Assembly (NCBI GenBank): GCA_037442365.1
Contig: JBBIQK010000009.1
Location: 1 to 59,343, forward strand
Origin: GBS-DC sp037442365
Lineage (GTDB): Bacteria; Armatimonadota; Fimbriimonadia; Fimbriimonadales; GBS-DC
Direction of reading: 5' to 3'
DNA: 59,343 nucleotides
Under the pieces are notes generated by a model. The model was not told the origin of the DNA. It did no database searches and saw only the letters and a program-made list of their open reading frames with translations. Below, one piece after another: positions 50,780 to 57,950 of this stretch (within the stretch, counting starts at the first letter, position 1; each line of letters begins with the position of its first letter). The position numbers and the translations under genes were made by a program.

Positions 50780-51559
50780 ATGTCGCGCACGGAGTGGATT
50801 TACCGCGATGCGAAACTACTGGAGACGGGGGTCTATCCCGACAAGGGCGTCGCCCTTACGGAGGCGCATCTGGAGGCGATTGTGCGCGCCTTTCGCGCCC
50901 CCGCGCCGATACTGGTGGAGCATCGCCCTTCGCCGTTGCTGCTGGGGTGGGTGGCGCGCGTGTGGCGGCGCGGGCGCGAGCTGTTCGGCAGGCTGGCGCT
51001 GTTCCCCGAAGCGGACGCGCTGCTGCGCCGCTTGCGCCTGCGCGGGCTGAGCGTCGGGCTGAGCCGCGACCTGCGCCGCCTGCTCGAAGTGTCGCTGACC
51101 GCCAGCCCCCGAATCCCCGACGCGCAACTGTTCCACCGTGCGCCAACCCAACAGGAGGTGATTCGATTGGACACAACGCAACTGGATACGCCTGAGACCG
51201 AGTCGTCGCTGCAGGCGCGCGTGCGCGAACTGGAAGCCGAGCTGAAGCGCCGCGACGCCCGCGAACAGATTCAGCAGTGGAGCCTGCGCGGGCAACTGCC
51301 CCCTGCCCTTGCGCCGCTGGCAGAGGCTATCCTGATGCAGGGCGACGCACCCGTGCAGTTCAGCGGCGAAACGACCTCCGTCGCCGAGCTGTTCCGCCGA
51401 TTCGTCGACAGCCTGCCGCCGCAGAATCTGCTGACCGAGCTTGCCCCAACGCCTGAGACCGAGCCGCCCGCGTTCAGCGCAGACGCGCTCTCGTTCCTGC
51501 AGCAGGCGTTCCCTGACCTGAACCCCGCCGAGATACTCCGCCCGAAGGAGGTGCGCTGA
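50780..51559 (+). CDS. Mu-like prohead protease with C-terminal scaffold (gpI/Z-like)
   Basis: A 259-residue protein. The N-terminal half fits the Mu-type prohead protease: LETGVYPDKGVALTEAHLEA, VEHRPSPLLLGWV with candidate His48, RGLSVGLSRDL with candidate Ser91, then LEVSLTASPRIPDAQLF. From about 125 the chain is charged and helical (coiled coil ARVRELEAELKRRDAREQIQ), as expected of a scaffold domain that fills the prohead. A second ribosome binding site and TTG start lie inside (51153-51169). The start ATG 50780 has only a weak upstream site. It begins an isolated head module; no portal, terminase or tail genes are near. Confidence 0.72.
   Translation: MSRTEWIYRDAKLLETGVYPDKGVALTEAHLEAIVRAFRAPAPILVEHRPSPLLLGWVARVWRRGRELFGRLALFPEADALLRRLRLRGLSVGLSRDLRRLLEVSLTASPRIPDAQLFHRAPTQQEVIRLDTTQLDTPETESSLQARVRELEAELKRRDAREQIQQWSLRGQLPPALAPLAEAILMQGDAPVQFSGETTSVAELFRRFVDSLPPQNLLTELAPTPETEPPAFSADALSFLQQAFPDLNPAEILRPKEVR
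51167..51559 (+). CDS. possible separately translated scaffold protein (internal start within protease gene)
   Basis: AGGAGGTG at 51153-51160 is followed after 6 nt by an in-frame TTG (codon 130 of the protease gene). The same AGGAGGTG word stands before the other two head genes. In phage Mu the scaffold Z is made from an internal start of gene I, so a 130-residue scaffold, rich in coiled coil, is likely here. Predicted from sequence only. Confidence 0.5.
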   Translation: MDTTQLDTPETESSLQARVRELEAELKRRDAREQIQQWSLRGQLPPALAPLAEAILMQGDAPVQFSGETTSVAELFRRFVDSLPPQNLLTELAPTPETEPPAFSADALSFLQQAFPDLNPAEILRPKEVR

Positions 51560-51560
51560 G

Positions 51561-51974
51561 ATGCCTGCCCTGAGTCAACCCTATGAAACGCACGAGCGTG
51601 AAGGGCTGATTGTCGCCTACCCCGTGAAGGCGAACACGAAAATCTGGAAAGGCGCGCTGGTGTGCGTCGACAGCACGGGCTATCTCATCCCCGCGAGCGA
51701 TACGGCGAACCTGCGCTTTGTGGGCGTCGCCTTCGAGAGCGTGGACAACACTGGCGGCGCGAACGGCGCGAAACGCTGCCGCGTGGTCAAGCGGGGCGCC
51801 TTCGTCTACAACCGCGCAGGCAGCTACACCCAGGCAGACATCGGGACAACCGTACGCGCCGCCAGCGACAACGAGGTCGCCAAAACCAGCACAAACAACA
51901 TCCTCGTGGGCACGGTGGTCGAGCTGCTGGACGGCAACCGCGTGCGCATCCGAATCGACAACCATACCGTGTAG
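51561..51974 (+). CDS. small capsid decoration/stabilisation-like protein
   Basis: A 137-residue, beta-rich protein: YPVKANTKIWKGALVCVDS, GYLIPASDTANLRFVGVAFE, RVVKRGAFVYNRAGSYTQAD, ILVGTVVELLDGNRVRIRI. This fits small head proteins of the DUF2190 or decoration type that occupy the slot between scaffold and major capsid genes in Mu-like phages. The gene order supports this more than any single motif. AAGGAGGTG stands 7 nt before the ATG. The major capsid gene follows after 13 nt with an almost identical leader (AGGAGGTGAGCCGAG). Confidence 0.65.
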   Translation: MPALSQPYETHEREGLIVAYPVKANTKIWKGALVCVDSTGYLIPASDTANLRFVGVAFESVDNTGGANGAKRCRVVKRGAFVYNRAGSYTQADIGTTVRAASDNEVAKTSTNNILVGTVVELLDGNRVRIRIDNHTV

Positions 51975-51987
51975 GAGGTGAGCCGAG

Positions 51988-52917
51988 ATGCCGCTGGTAC
52001 GAAGTGATTTGCTGTCGCTGGTAGAGGCAGGACTGCGGACCGAGTTCTTCCGCGCCTACCGCCAGCTGGACGAGGCGAGCATTACGCCGCAGATAGCCAC
52101 GATTGTGCGCACGAACCTGCCCGTGCAAAAGTACGGCTGGCTGGGGAGCGCGCCCCAGATGCGCGAATTCGTCGACGAGCGGGAACCTGCCGGGCTGGGC
52201 GTGTACGAATACGCCATCAGCGACCAGGTGTGGGAAGCGTCCATCGCCGTCGAGCGACGCGCCCTCGAAGACGAACAGTACGAGATGATCCGCATGCGCG
52301 TGCGCGATCTTGCGCGGGAAGCTGTGCGCCATAAGGAGCAGCTGGTCATCGAAGCCCTGCTGCGCGGCGCGGTGGACGGGCGCTGCTACGACGGGCAGTT
52401 GCTGTTCGATACCGACCATCAGGAGGGCGACAGCGGGCTGCAGAGCAACCTGTATAGCGGCGCGCTGTCTACCGCCAGCCTGCAGGCGGCGATGGCGCAG
52501 ATGATGCAGTTCAAAGACGACCGCGGGCGACCGATGGGCATTATGCCCGACACGCTGCTGGTCGGACCGAAACTGCAGTGGCTGGCGATGGAGCTGCTCG
52601 AATCGCCGATTGTGGTGCAGGCGAACACAACGGGCAACTACACGCCCTATCGGAATGTGATGCAGGGCAAGCTGCGCCTGATTGTGTCGCACCACATTAC
52701 AGGCGCGCACGAGAACAAATGGTTCCTGCTGGACACCTCGCGGGCAATGCGGGCGGTTGTGCTGCAGGAGCGGCGCGATGTACCGCTGGAGTTCGCCGCG
52801 CTCGATAAGCCCGACAGCGAGCAGGTGTTCATGCGCGATCGGGTGCTGTACGGCGCGCGCGCCCGCTACGGCGTCGGCTACGGACTGTGGCAGACCGCCC
52901 TGATGGGCACGGGCTAA
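51988..52917 (+). CDS. Mu gpT-like major capsid protein
   Basis: A 309-residue protein with the Mu-type major head subunit pattern: DLLSLVEAGLRTEFFRAYRQ at the start, QKYGWLGSAPQMREFVDER, YEYAISDQVWEASIAVERRA, LLFDTDHQEGDSG, GIMPDTLLVGPKLQWLAMEL, and the C-terminal YGARARYGVGYGLWQTA. The length is close to that of Mu gpT (305 as I recall). The HK97 fold is expected. It ends a three-gene head unit with no packaging or tail genes on either side. Nothing argues against expression: frames are intact and each gene has a ribosome binding site. Confidence 0.82.
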   Translation: MPLVRSDLLSLVEAGLRTEFFRAYRQLDEASITPQIATIVRTNLPVQKYGWLGSAPQMREFVDEREPAGLGVYEYAISDQVWEASIAVERRALEDEQYEMIRMRVRDLAREAVRHKEQLVIEALLRGAVDGRCYDGQLLFDTDHQEGDSGLQSNLYSGALSTASLQAAMAQMMQFKDDRGRPMGIMPDTLLVGPKLQWLAMELLESPIVVQANTTGNYTPYRNVMQGKLRLIVSHHITGAHENKWFLLDTSRAMRAVVLQERRDVPLEFAALDKPDSEQVFMRDRVLYGARARYGVGYGLWQTALMGTG

Positions 52918-52953
52918 GCGCCTTTGCGCCAAAAGTGCAACAGAAGCGCCGCC

Positions 52954-53250
52954 CCCCTCTCCCGAAGGTTCGGGAGAGGGGCTGCTTAAAGGGGTAGGTT
53001 TTTGGGGCGTGCGCCGTTTGTGGGCGTTTCCGCGCGTGTACCCGACGCGCCTCTGCACGACGGCTAAAGCCGTTCCTACCATACGAAGCCAGCCTGCGCT
53101 GGCTATTGCCCCCCGTTTACGGGGGGTTGGGGTGCTATAGCCGACGAAGGTCGGCTTTGTGTGATAGGAACGGCTTCAGCCGTCTCCCTCAGCAGGCAGG
53201 TTGCGAAAAAACCTACCCTCTTAAGGAGAGGGGCTGGGGGTGAGGGCTAC
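52954..53250. repeat. hairpin-rich nested palindrome in the 441-bp gap after the capsid gene
   Basis: No gene lies in 52918-53358. It holds a 13-bp stem (52954-52966 with 52969-52981, CCCTCTCCCGAA type), an outer pair CTTAAAGGGGTAGGTTTTT (52985-53003) with its near-complement at 53206-53225, an inner pair GACGGCTAAAGCCGTTCCTA (53059-53078) with 53165-53184, two GAAGCC/GGCT hairpins (53085-53106, 53136-53158), and a central CCCCCC...GGGGGG hairpin. The block ends with GAGAGGGGCTGGGGGTGAGGGCTAC (53226-53250, a word related to the repeat at 1019). Likely a non-coding mobile or structural repeat, also a possible terminator for the capsid gene. Confidence 0.6.
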
Positions 53251-53358
53251 AGGGCGCTTGGCTCTGGCTGCAGGCGCACGCGGATTACGAAATTACGCTG
53301 AGCGGTATCCCCCCACGCGCCGCATCAATCATCAGGTATCCTCTACGCGGGTGATGGC

Positions 53359-53985
53359 ATGAAGGCCCCTTCGCAAACCCTGACGCCAATAACGATGAGC
53401 GTGGACGAGTTCCTCCGCTGGGAGGATGAAGATGTCCACGCGGAGCTGGTCGGCAACCAGGTGAGGTTCCAAATGCCCGTCTCACGCATACACCAGGACT
53501 GCAATAGCTTTTTGATGACGGTGGTCAAGCTCTGGGTGGAACGCCACGCGCCGCGCGGCGTTGTGTACCCCCCACCGTTTGCAGTGAAGCTGACCCTGCC
53601 CGACGGCGAGCAGCAGGTACGCGAGCCAGACCTGCTGGTGATTCTGCCCGAACACATAGAGCGGCTCCAGCGCACTTACTGCGACGGCGCGCCTGATGTG
53701 GTCGTGGAAATTGTGAGCAAGGAGAGTCGACGCATCGATCGGGGCGAGAAGTTTCAGGTGTATGCAGCGACGGGTGTGCCCGAATACTGGATGATAGACC
53801 CGGAGCGCACCCATGCGGAGTTCGCGCAACTGGGCGCAGACGGCGCGTATCAGATTACCTTCGCCGGCGATTCAGGCGTCTACACCAGCCGCGTGCTGGA
53901 CGGCTTCTGGCTGCGCGTGGAGTGGCTCTGGCAGCAGCCGCCCGTGTGGGAAGTTTTGAAAGCGTGGGGCTGGGTGAACCCCTGA
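53359..53985 (+). CDS. Uma2 family (DUF820) nuclease-like protein
   Basis: A 208-residue PD-(D/E)XK-fold protein of the Uma2 family, which is expanded in cyanobacteria, Chloroflexi and relatives; biochemical role unclear. Landmarks: SVDEFLRWEDEDVHAELVGN, VREPDLLVI (Asp91), DVVVEIVSKESRRIDRGEK (Glu117, Lys131), and YAATGVPEYWMIDPE. All residues of the predicted active site are in place. A TATCCT box (53337-53342) stands 16 nt before the ATG. It is a single gene between the palindrome block and the PD40 protein. Confidence 0.88.
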   Translation: MKAPSQTLTPITMSVDEFLRWEDEDVHAELVGNQVRFQMPVSRIHQDCNSFLMTVVKLWVERHAPRGVVYPPPFAVKLTLPDGEQQVREPDLLVILPEHIERLQRTYCDGAPDVVVEIVSKESRRIDRGEKFQVYAATGVPEYWMIDPERTHAEFAQLGADGAYQITFAGDSGVYTSRVLDGFWLRVEWLWQQPPVWEVLKAWGWVNP

Positions 53986-54051
53986 GATTACCCCTGTCGC
54001 TCACAGGCAAATCGATGTCGCGTGCGAGGCAATCTCCGCGCACGCGCGTCG

Positions 54052-54059
54052 GCTATACT
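54052..54059 (+). promoter_or_regulatory. -10-like box GCTATACT before PD40 gene
   Basis: TATACT at 54054-54059, 9 nt before the ATG at 54069. No Shine-Dalgarno sequence is seen. Confidence 0.5.
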
Positions 54060-54068
54060 TAACCCGCT

Positions 54069-55082
54069 ATGTGTGGCATTCACCTATCGCTGGGGCAGCC
54101 GACTCAGGAGCCTGTGTTGCACGACCCGCGTGAGACCCACCTGCGGAATGTGCGCCAGCTCACCTCCGGCGGCGAGAACGCGGAGGCGTACTTCTCCTTC
54201 GACGGCAAAAAACTCATCTTTCAAAGCACGCGCCCGCCCTTCACAGCCGACCAGATGTTCACCATGAACATCGACGGCTCCGATGTGCGTCTGGTCTCGA
54301 CGGGCAAGGGGCGTTGCACCTGCGGGTTCTGGTCGCCTGACGGCAAAAAGATTCTCTACAGCTCGACGGACTGGTACAGCGCGGAGCCGCCGCCCCCGCC
54401 CGACCGCTCGCAGGGCTATGTGTGGGGGCTGTTCCCCTATCGCCTGTTTGTTGCGAACGCCGACGGCAGCGAGCGCGTCGCCCTCACTGACGACGACTCC
54501 TATAACGCAGAAGGCTCGTTTCACCCGCGCGGCGACCGCGTGCTGTTCACCACCACGCGCTGGGGCAACATCGACCTCGCGGAGCTGAACCTGCGCACGA
54601 AGCGCATCCGTCGCCTGACCACCGAAATCGGCTACAACGGCGGTCCCTTCTACTCATGGGACGGACGCTACATCGTCTACCGCGCCTATCACCCCAAAAC
54701 CGACGAAGAGATTAAGGAGTTTCAGGATCTTTTGCGCAAGCGGCTGGTGCGTCCCAGCAAGCTGGAGCTGTGGGTGATGACCGCCGACGGCAGGAACAAG
54801 CGGCGCATCAGCCAGCTGGGTCAGGCGAACTTCGCGCCGTTTATGAAGCCGGGCAACCGCCAGATTATTTTCACCAGCAACCACCATGACCCACGCGGAC
54901 GCGAGTTTGACCTGTTCCTAATCAACCTCGACGGCACGGGCGTACAGCAGATTACCTACACGGGCGACTTCGACGGCTTCCCGATGTTCTCGCGCGACGG
55001 CAAGCGGCTGGTATGGGCGTCCAACCGCACGGCGAAGGCGCGCGGCGAGACGAATATCTACATTGCCGACTGGGTGGAGTAG
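54069..55082 (+). CDS. PD40/TolB-like beta-propeller protein
   Basis: A 337-residue protein with repeated PD40 blades: RNVRQLTSGGENAEAYFSFD, GKKLIFQSTRPP, FWSPDGKKILYSS, TFTTR-type and GGPFYSWDGRYIVYRA, and a last blade GFPMFSRDGKRLVWASNR. Such blades bind proteins or peptides as in TolB. There is no signal peptide after the chosen ATG, which is set by the TATACT box, so this copy is probably cytoplasmic, unlike TolB. A Cys-rich patch (GRCTCGF) lies in one blade. It converges on the next gene with 1 nt between stops. Confidence 0.8.
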   Translation: MCGIHLSLGQPTQEPVLHDPRETHLRNVRQLTSGGENAEAYFSFDGKKLIFQSTRPPFTADQMFTMNIDGSDVRLVSTGKGRCTCGFWSPDGKKILYSSTDWYSAEPPPPPDRSQGYVWGLFPYRLFVANADGSERVALTDDDSYNAEGSFHPRGDRVLFTTTRWGNIDLAELNLRTKRIRRLTTEIGYNGGPFYSWDGRYIVYRAYHPKTDEEIKEFQDLLRKRLVRPSKLELWVMTADGRNKRRISQLGQANFAPFMKPGNRQIIFTSNHHDPRGREFDLFLINLDGTGVQQITYTGDFDGFPMFSRDGKRLVWASNRTAKARGETNIYIADWVE

Positions 55083-55083
55083 C

Positions 55084-56931
55084 CTACCGCAGCCAGATGA
55101 GCCCCACCTGCTGGGGCAGCGCGTCGACCTGCAGGTGTACCGTCGCGCCATTGCGTCGCAGGGCGAGCGTCTGAGGCTCGCGATCGGGCGCAAGCAGGCG
55201 CGCCTCCTTCGGCTGCAACCACCTGGGCAGGCGCGCCTCCACCCCCACGGCGCGCTGCTCGCGGAATCGGTAGCCCTGTGGGTGCATCTCGTAGTCCAGA
55301 TTGGTCAGCCACACCGCCGCCTCGCGCGCGCCCACCAGCAGCGCGGCGTCCAGTCGGCGTGGATTGCTCGCCCGTTGTACGCGCACGCCGTTCGGACGCC
55401 ACTCCATTTGCAGCAGCGCGTCGCGAATCGGCTGCAGGAACAGGTTCAGGCGCGTCTGCTCCTCGAACGCCTCGCGCCCGTGCGCAACCAGCTGCTCTAC
55501 CAGCGCGGCGCGTTGCGATTCGGACATCGCGCGCAGGGCAGGAATGTCGCGCGCCTCGGTGTAGTAGCGTCGGAATTCGCTCTCGTCGAAGCCGATGAAC
55601 CACAGCACGCCCTTCGCGCCGCGACTGAGCTGCAGCCACAGTTGCACGCGAATCTCTTCGGGGGTTGGGCACGCGCGTCCGAGCGCGCCGTTCACCCATA
55701 CCCGCTCGTCCCACATGTGCGCCCCCTGCGCCCACACCCAGAAGGGCAACGGCTCACAGTTGGCACGCAGGTCTTCCGTGTAGCTCGCCGCCAGCTCCAG
55801 CAGGTTGCCCCACTCGGTGGGCGCGAGGTCGGGCATCGGCGCGCCCACCCGATAGGCGTCGTAGCAGGCGATGTCGGGAATCTCCGCGAACTCGCCAAAC
55901 CGCCGCGAACGCGCCAGATTCAGATACACGGGCGGCGCGCCCTCGCGGTCGCGGAACACCTTCGCCACGCGCTCGCACAGTGCGGGAATATGCCAGCCCT
56001 CGTGCTGCGCAGGGTCAGCCCAGTCGGGTTCGTCTTTGATCATATAGGCGATGATGTGCGGGTTCTGGCGGTTGCGCTCGATGAAGGGCACAGCCGGGCG
56101 CGGGAAGCCGCAAAACGGCAGCGCATAGACCCCCTCACGCGGGCAGATTTCGGTGAACGCGCGCCGCTCAGTCTCTGTGAGCCGCTCGCCCACGCTGAAC
56201 ACGAAGGTATCGAACCCACGCGCGCGCCACGCCTGACGCTCGGCGTCGTCCTCCCAGACGCCGGTGCGCCATGTGCCCAGCGGGAAGGCGCGCGCGAGCG
56301 GACGCACCGCGCCGCCCAGCATCCATGCCCCCTCGCCCACGCGCACATCCACCTGCAGCGGCAGGCTCTGATGCGGCGCGGGCGCCTGCGGCAGGGTCGC
56401 GCTGAGGAAGTTCAGCCCGCCGTTCGGCTCCGCTTCGGGCGCAAGGGCGCGAAATCGTAGCGACCTGCCCCCCACGCGCACGCGCTCCACCCGCAGCGGA
56501 TGCGCAGGGTCCTCGTTGCGCACAACAACCGTCAGCCGACGCCCCTCCAGCCACGCGCTCGCTAGCGCTGCTGGAGCGGCTTTCGGCGTAAGAGTCGCCG
56601 TCGCCTGCGTCCCATCCCCAAAACGGATGGCGAGCTCTATCGGCGCGGCGTCCAGCATCGTGCACTGCAGGTTCAGAATCAGCAGCGCGGTCGTGCGCGG
56701 CGGAACCATCTCGTGGCTCAGCCGATACCAGTTCAGCCCCTTGCCCTTCGGGATCGATTCCACATCGCGCCCGTCCAGCAGAATCGAGCTGACGGAGCGC
56801 GGCTGGCGCGAGTCGTTGGGCACAAACACCCAGAAAGTGCCCCCCAGCTGCGCGAGGCTCGGCTCTGGCTCGCGAATGCGCGGGTTCGAGCGATGGGGGC
56901 GATAAAAGTATTCAGTCCGTTGATTCCTCAT
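55084..56931 (-). CDS. putative glycoside-hydrolase-like TIM-barrel protein, unassigned family
   Basis: A 615-residue protein without a signal peptide. The first about 220 residues are beta-sandwich-like (FWVFVPNDSRQPRSVSSILL, LTVVVRNEDPAHPLRVERV). A barrel-like region follows (DTFVFSVGERLTETERRAF, GVYALPFCGFPRPAVPFIER, YMIKDEPDWADP with Glu301, FWVWAQGAHMWDERVW, GAKGVLWFIGFDESEF). KDEPDW resembles the acid/base segment of several GH-A enzymes; a second Glu or Asp would be in the GFDESEF strand. The C-terminus returns to a beta domain (AAVWLTNLDYEMHPQGYRFR). Function not identified. ATG 56931 with TTTGGAG upstream overlaps the nucleotidyltransferase gene by 20 nt. Confidence 0.55.
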   Translation of the reverse strand: MRNQRTEYFYRPHRSNPRIREPEPSLAQLGGTFWVFVPNDSRQPRSVSSILLDGRDVESIPKGKGLNWYRLSHEMVPPRTTALLILNLQCTMLDAAPIELAIRFGDGTQATATLTPKAAPAALASAWLEGRRLTVVVRNEDPAHPLRVERVRVGGRSLRFRALAPEAEPNGGLNFLSATLPQAPAPHQSLPLQVDVRVGEGAWMLGGAVRPLARAFPLGTWRTGVWEDDAERQAWRARGFDTFVFSVGERLTETERRAFTEICPREGVYALPFCGFPRPAVPFIERNRQNPHIIAYMIKDEPDWADPAQHEGWHIPALCERVAKVFRDREGAPPVYLNLARSRRFGEFAEIPDIACYDAYRVGAPMPDLAPTEWGNLLELAASYTEDLRANCEPLPFWVWAQGAHMWDERVWVNGALGRACPTPEEIRVQLWLQLSRGAKGVLWFIGFDESEFRRYYTEARDIPALRAMSESQRAALVEQLVAHGREAFEEQTRLNLFLQPIRDALLQMEWRPNGVRVQRASNPRRLDAALLVGAREAAVWLTNLDYEMHPQGYRFREQRAVGVEARLPRWLQPKEARLLAPDREPQTLALRRNGATVHLQVDALPQQVGLIWLR

Positions 56932-57439
56932 GCCAGTCTCCAAAGATTTCCTCCAGCATAAAGCGCGTTTTGGGCTGTATCTGCCGTTCCGGATAGACGC
57001 GCAGGAGAATCTCCATCGCCTCGTCTACGGACTGGATGCGCAATAGCTTCAACAGCGTGCGAATATCCTGCTCGTCTTCACGGCGCGCGGCAAGCAGTTT
57101 CAGCGCGAGCAGGTAGCGCGGCGAGGCGACCAGCACACGCAGTCCGGGCAAATCCAGCGGCTGGATCGGTTCGGGGTCTTCGCCGCGCAGGTAGAGTTTC
57201 ACCGCGTCGTTAAGCCAGTTGTCGGGCAGGTTCAGCTCTTCGGCGACGACCTGCGCCGCTTCGTAGACCGCCTGCTTCGGGGCGAACACGGCGTCGACAT
57301 CGCGGGTAGCGCGTCGGGCGTCGTAGGCAAGCGCCATCGCCGCGCCGCCCACCAGATACACCTCGCCTTGCACGCCGCGCGCCTCTAGTATCGCCGCCAG
57401 GCGCGTCAGCGCCCGTAGAATCTGCTCACGGTTCAGCAT
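56912..57439 (-). CDS. DUF6036-type nucleotidyltransferase-fold protein (possible toxin of a two-gene system)
   Basis: A 175-residue protein with a minimal nucleotidyltransferase signature: VYLVGGAAMALAYDARRATR, Gly31-Gly32, followed by the DVDAVF pair Asp47/Asp49. A helical part (YLLALKLLAARREDEQDIRT) follows, as in DUF6036/AbiEii-like families. Such proteins often pair with a small upstream partner as in bicistronic toxin-antitoxin or phage-defence units, and here the upstream gene overlaps it by 7 nt. The toxin role is by analogy; no activity can be read from sequence. The ATG is preceded by AGGAC-like weak site. Confidence 0.65.
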   Translation of the reverse strand: MLNREQILRALTRLAAILEARGVQGEVYLVGGAAMALAYDARRATRDVDAVFAPKQAVYEAAQVVAEELNLPDNWLNDAVKLYLRGEDPEPIQPLDLPGLRVLVASPRYLLALKLLAARREDEQDIRTLLKLLRIQSVDEAMEILLRVYPERQIQPKTRFMLEEIFGDWHEESTD

Positions 57440-57825
57440 CGCTGGAACTCGGTCTTGTCCACGAAAATCCCGCGCCGACGGAAGGCGGCGGGGCTTTCCA
57501 CCAGCGCCATCGCGTGCAGGCTCTTGAACTGCGTCGGGAACCACCACTGCTCAAGGAACCGCTCTGGCTCGTTGACCCACGCCGGAATGCGCAACTGGTA
57601 ATGGATGGCGAAATGCTCCGCGAGCGCGGCAAGGTAGGCGTCGAAGCGCGGGTCGCCCGTGAGGTCGGGGCGCTCGGCGATGAGCTGGGCGCGCGCCTCA
57701 GGCGTCGCCCCGTAGAAATCGTCCATAAACTGCCGCACCCACAGCCACGGGTCGCCGTCGGGCGACGCCTGCTCCGCCCGAATCGCCGCCGCGACCTGCT
57801 GCAGCGTCAACGGCTGATACGCCAT
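57433..57825 (-). CDS. small partner protein of the nucleotidyltransferase
   Basis: A 130-residue soluble protein with no recognised catalytic motif. The N-terminal LTLQQVAAAIRAEQASPDGD is helical. The C-terminal IPAWVNEPERFLEQWWFPTQ and AMALVESPAAFRRRGIFVDK resembles a conserved partner seen beside DUF6036-like proteins in other bacteria, as I recall. The last 7 nt overlap the next gene, so the two are made together. A TACAAT box 9 nt before the ATG makes the pair an autonomous unit. An antitoxin or modulator function is inferred. Confidence 0.6.
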   Translation of the reverse strand: MAYQPLTLQQVAAAIRAEQASPDGDPWLWVRQFMDDFYGATPEARAQLIAERPDLTGDPRFDAYLAALAEHFAIHYQLRIPAWVNEPERFLEQWWFPTQFKSLHAMALVESPAAFRRRGIFVDKTEFQRC

Positions 57826-57834
57826 ACGCTACGG

Positions 57835-57842
57835 ATTGTACC
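57835..57842 (-). promoter_or_regulatory. -10-like box GGTACAAT before the two-gene nucleotidyltransferase unit
   Basis: Minus-strand TACAAT at 57840-57835 preceded by GG, 9 nt before the ATG at 57825. Confidence 0.5.
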
Positions 57843-57863
57843 TCAAGCGTGCGCATGCGCCTG

Positions 57864-57950
57864 TTAGGGCGTTAGGTCTCGCTGCAGCCAGCGGGCGGTG
57901 CAAGGGGCACAGGTACGGGCGCCGACATGGTGCAGCTTCAGTTTCTTTGC
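57864..57950 (-). pseudogene. RHS-core remnant downstream of the immunity gene
   Basis: On the minus strand the codons after the lipoprotein TGA read AKKLKLHHVGARTCAPCTAR, then WLQRDLTP and TAA. The active RHS gene to the right reads GLYHVGARAYDPRTARWLQR at its core end, and the DNA aligns without gaps over about 55 bases (57878-57935 with 59281-59335). It is therefore a broken copy of the RHS core, in the same frame as the lipoprotein and separated from it only by that stop codon. The position behind an immunity gene is typical of displaced RHS tips. Confidence 0.75.

Noticed and set aside
51988..52917. Encapsulin shell protein
   Set aside because: The sequence and gene order fit Mu gpT with protease/scaffold; no cargo-loading partner or encapsulin signature is seen.
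50578..53358. Complete prophage with attachment sites
   Set aside because: No integrase, terminase, portal, tail or lysis genes, and no flanking tRNA or direct repeat found.
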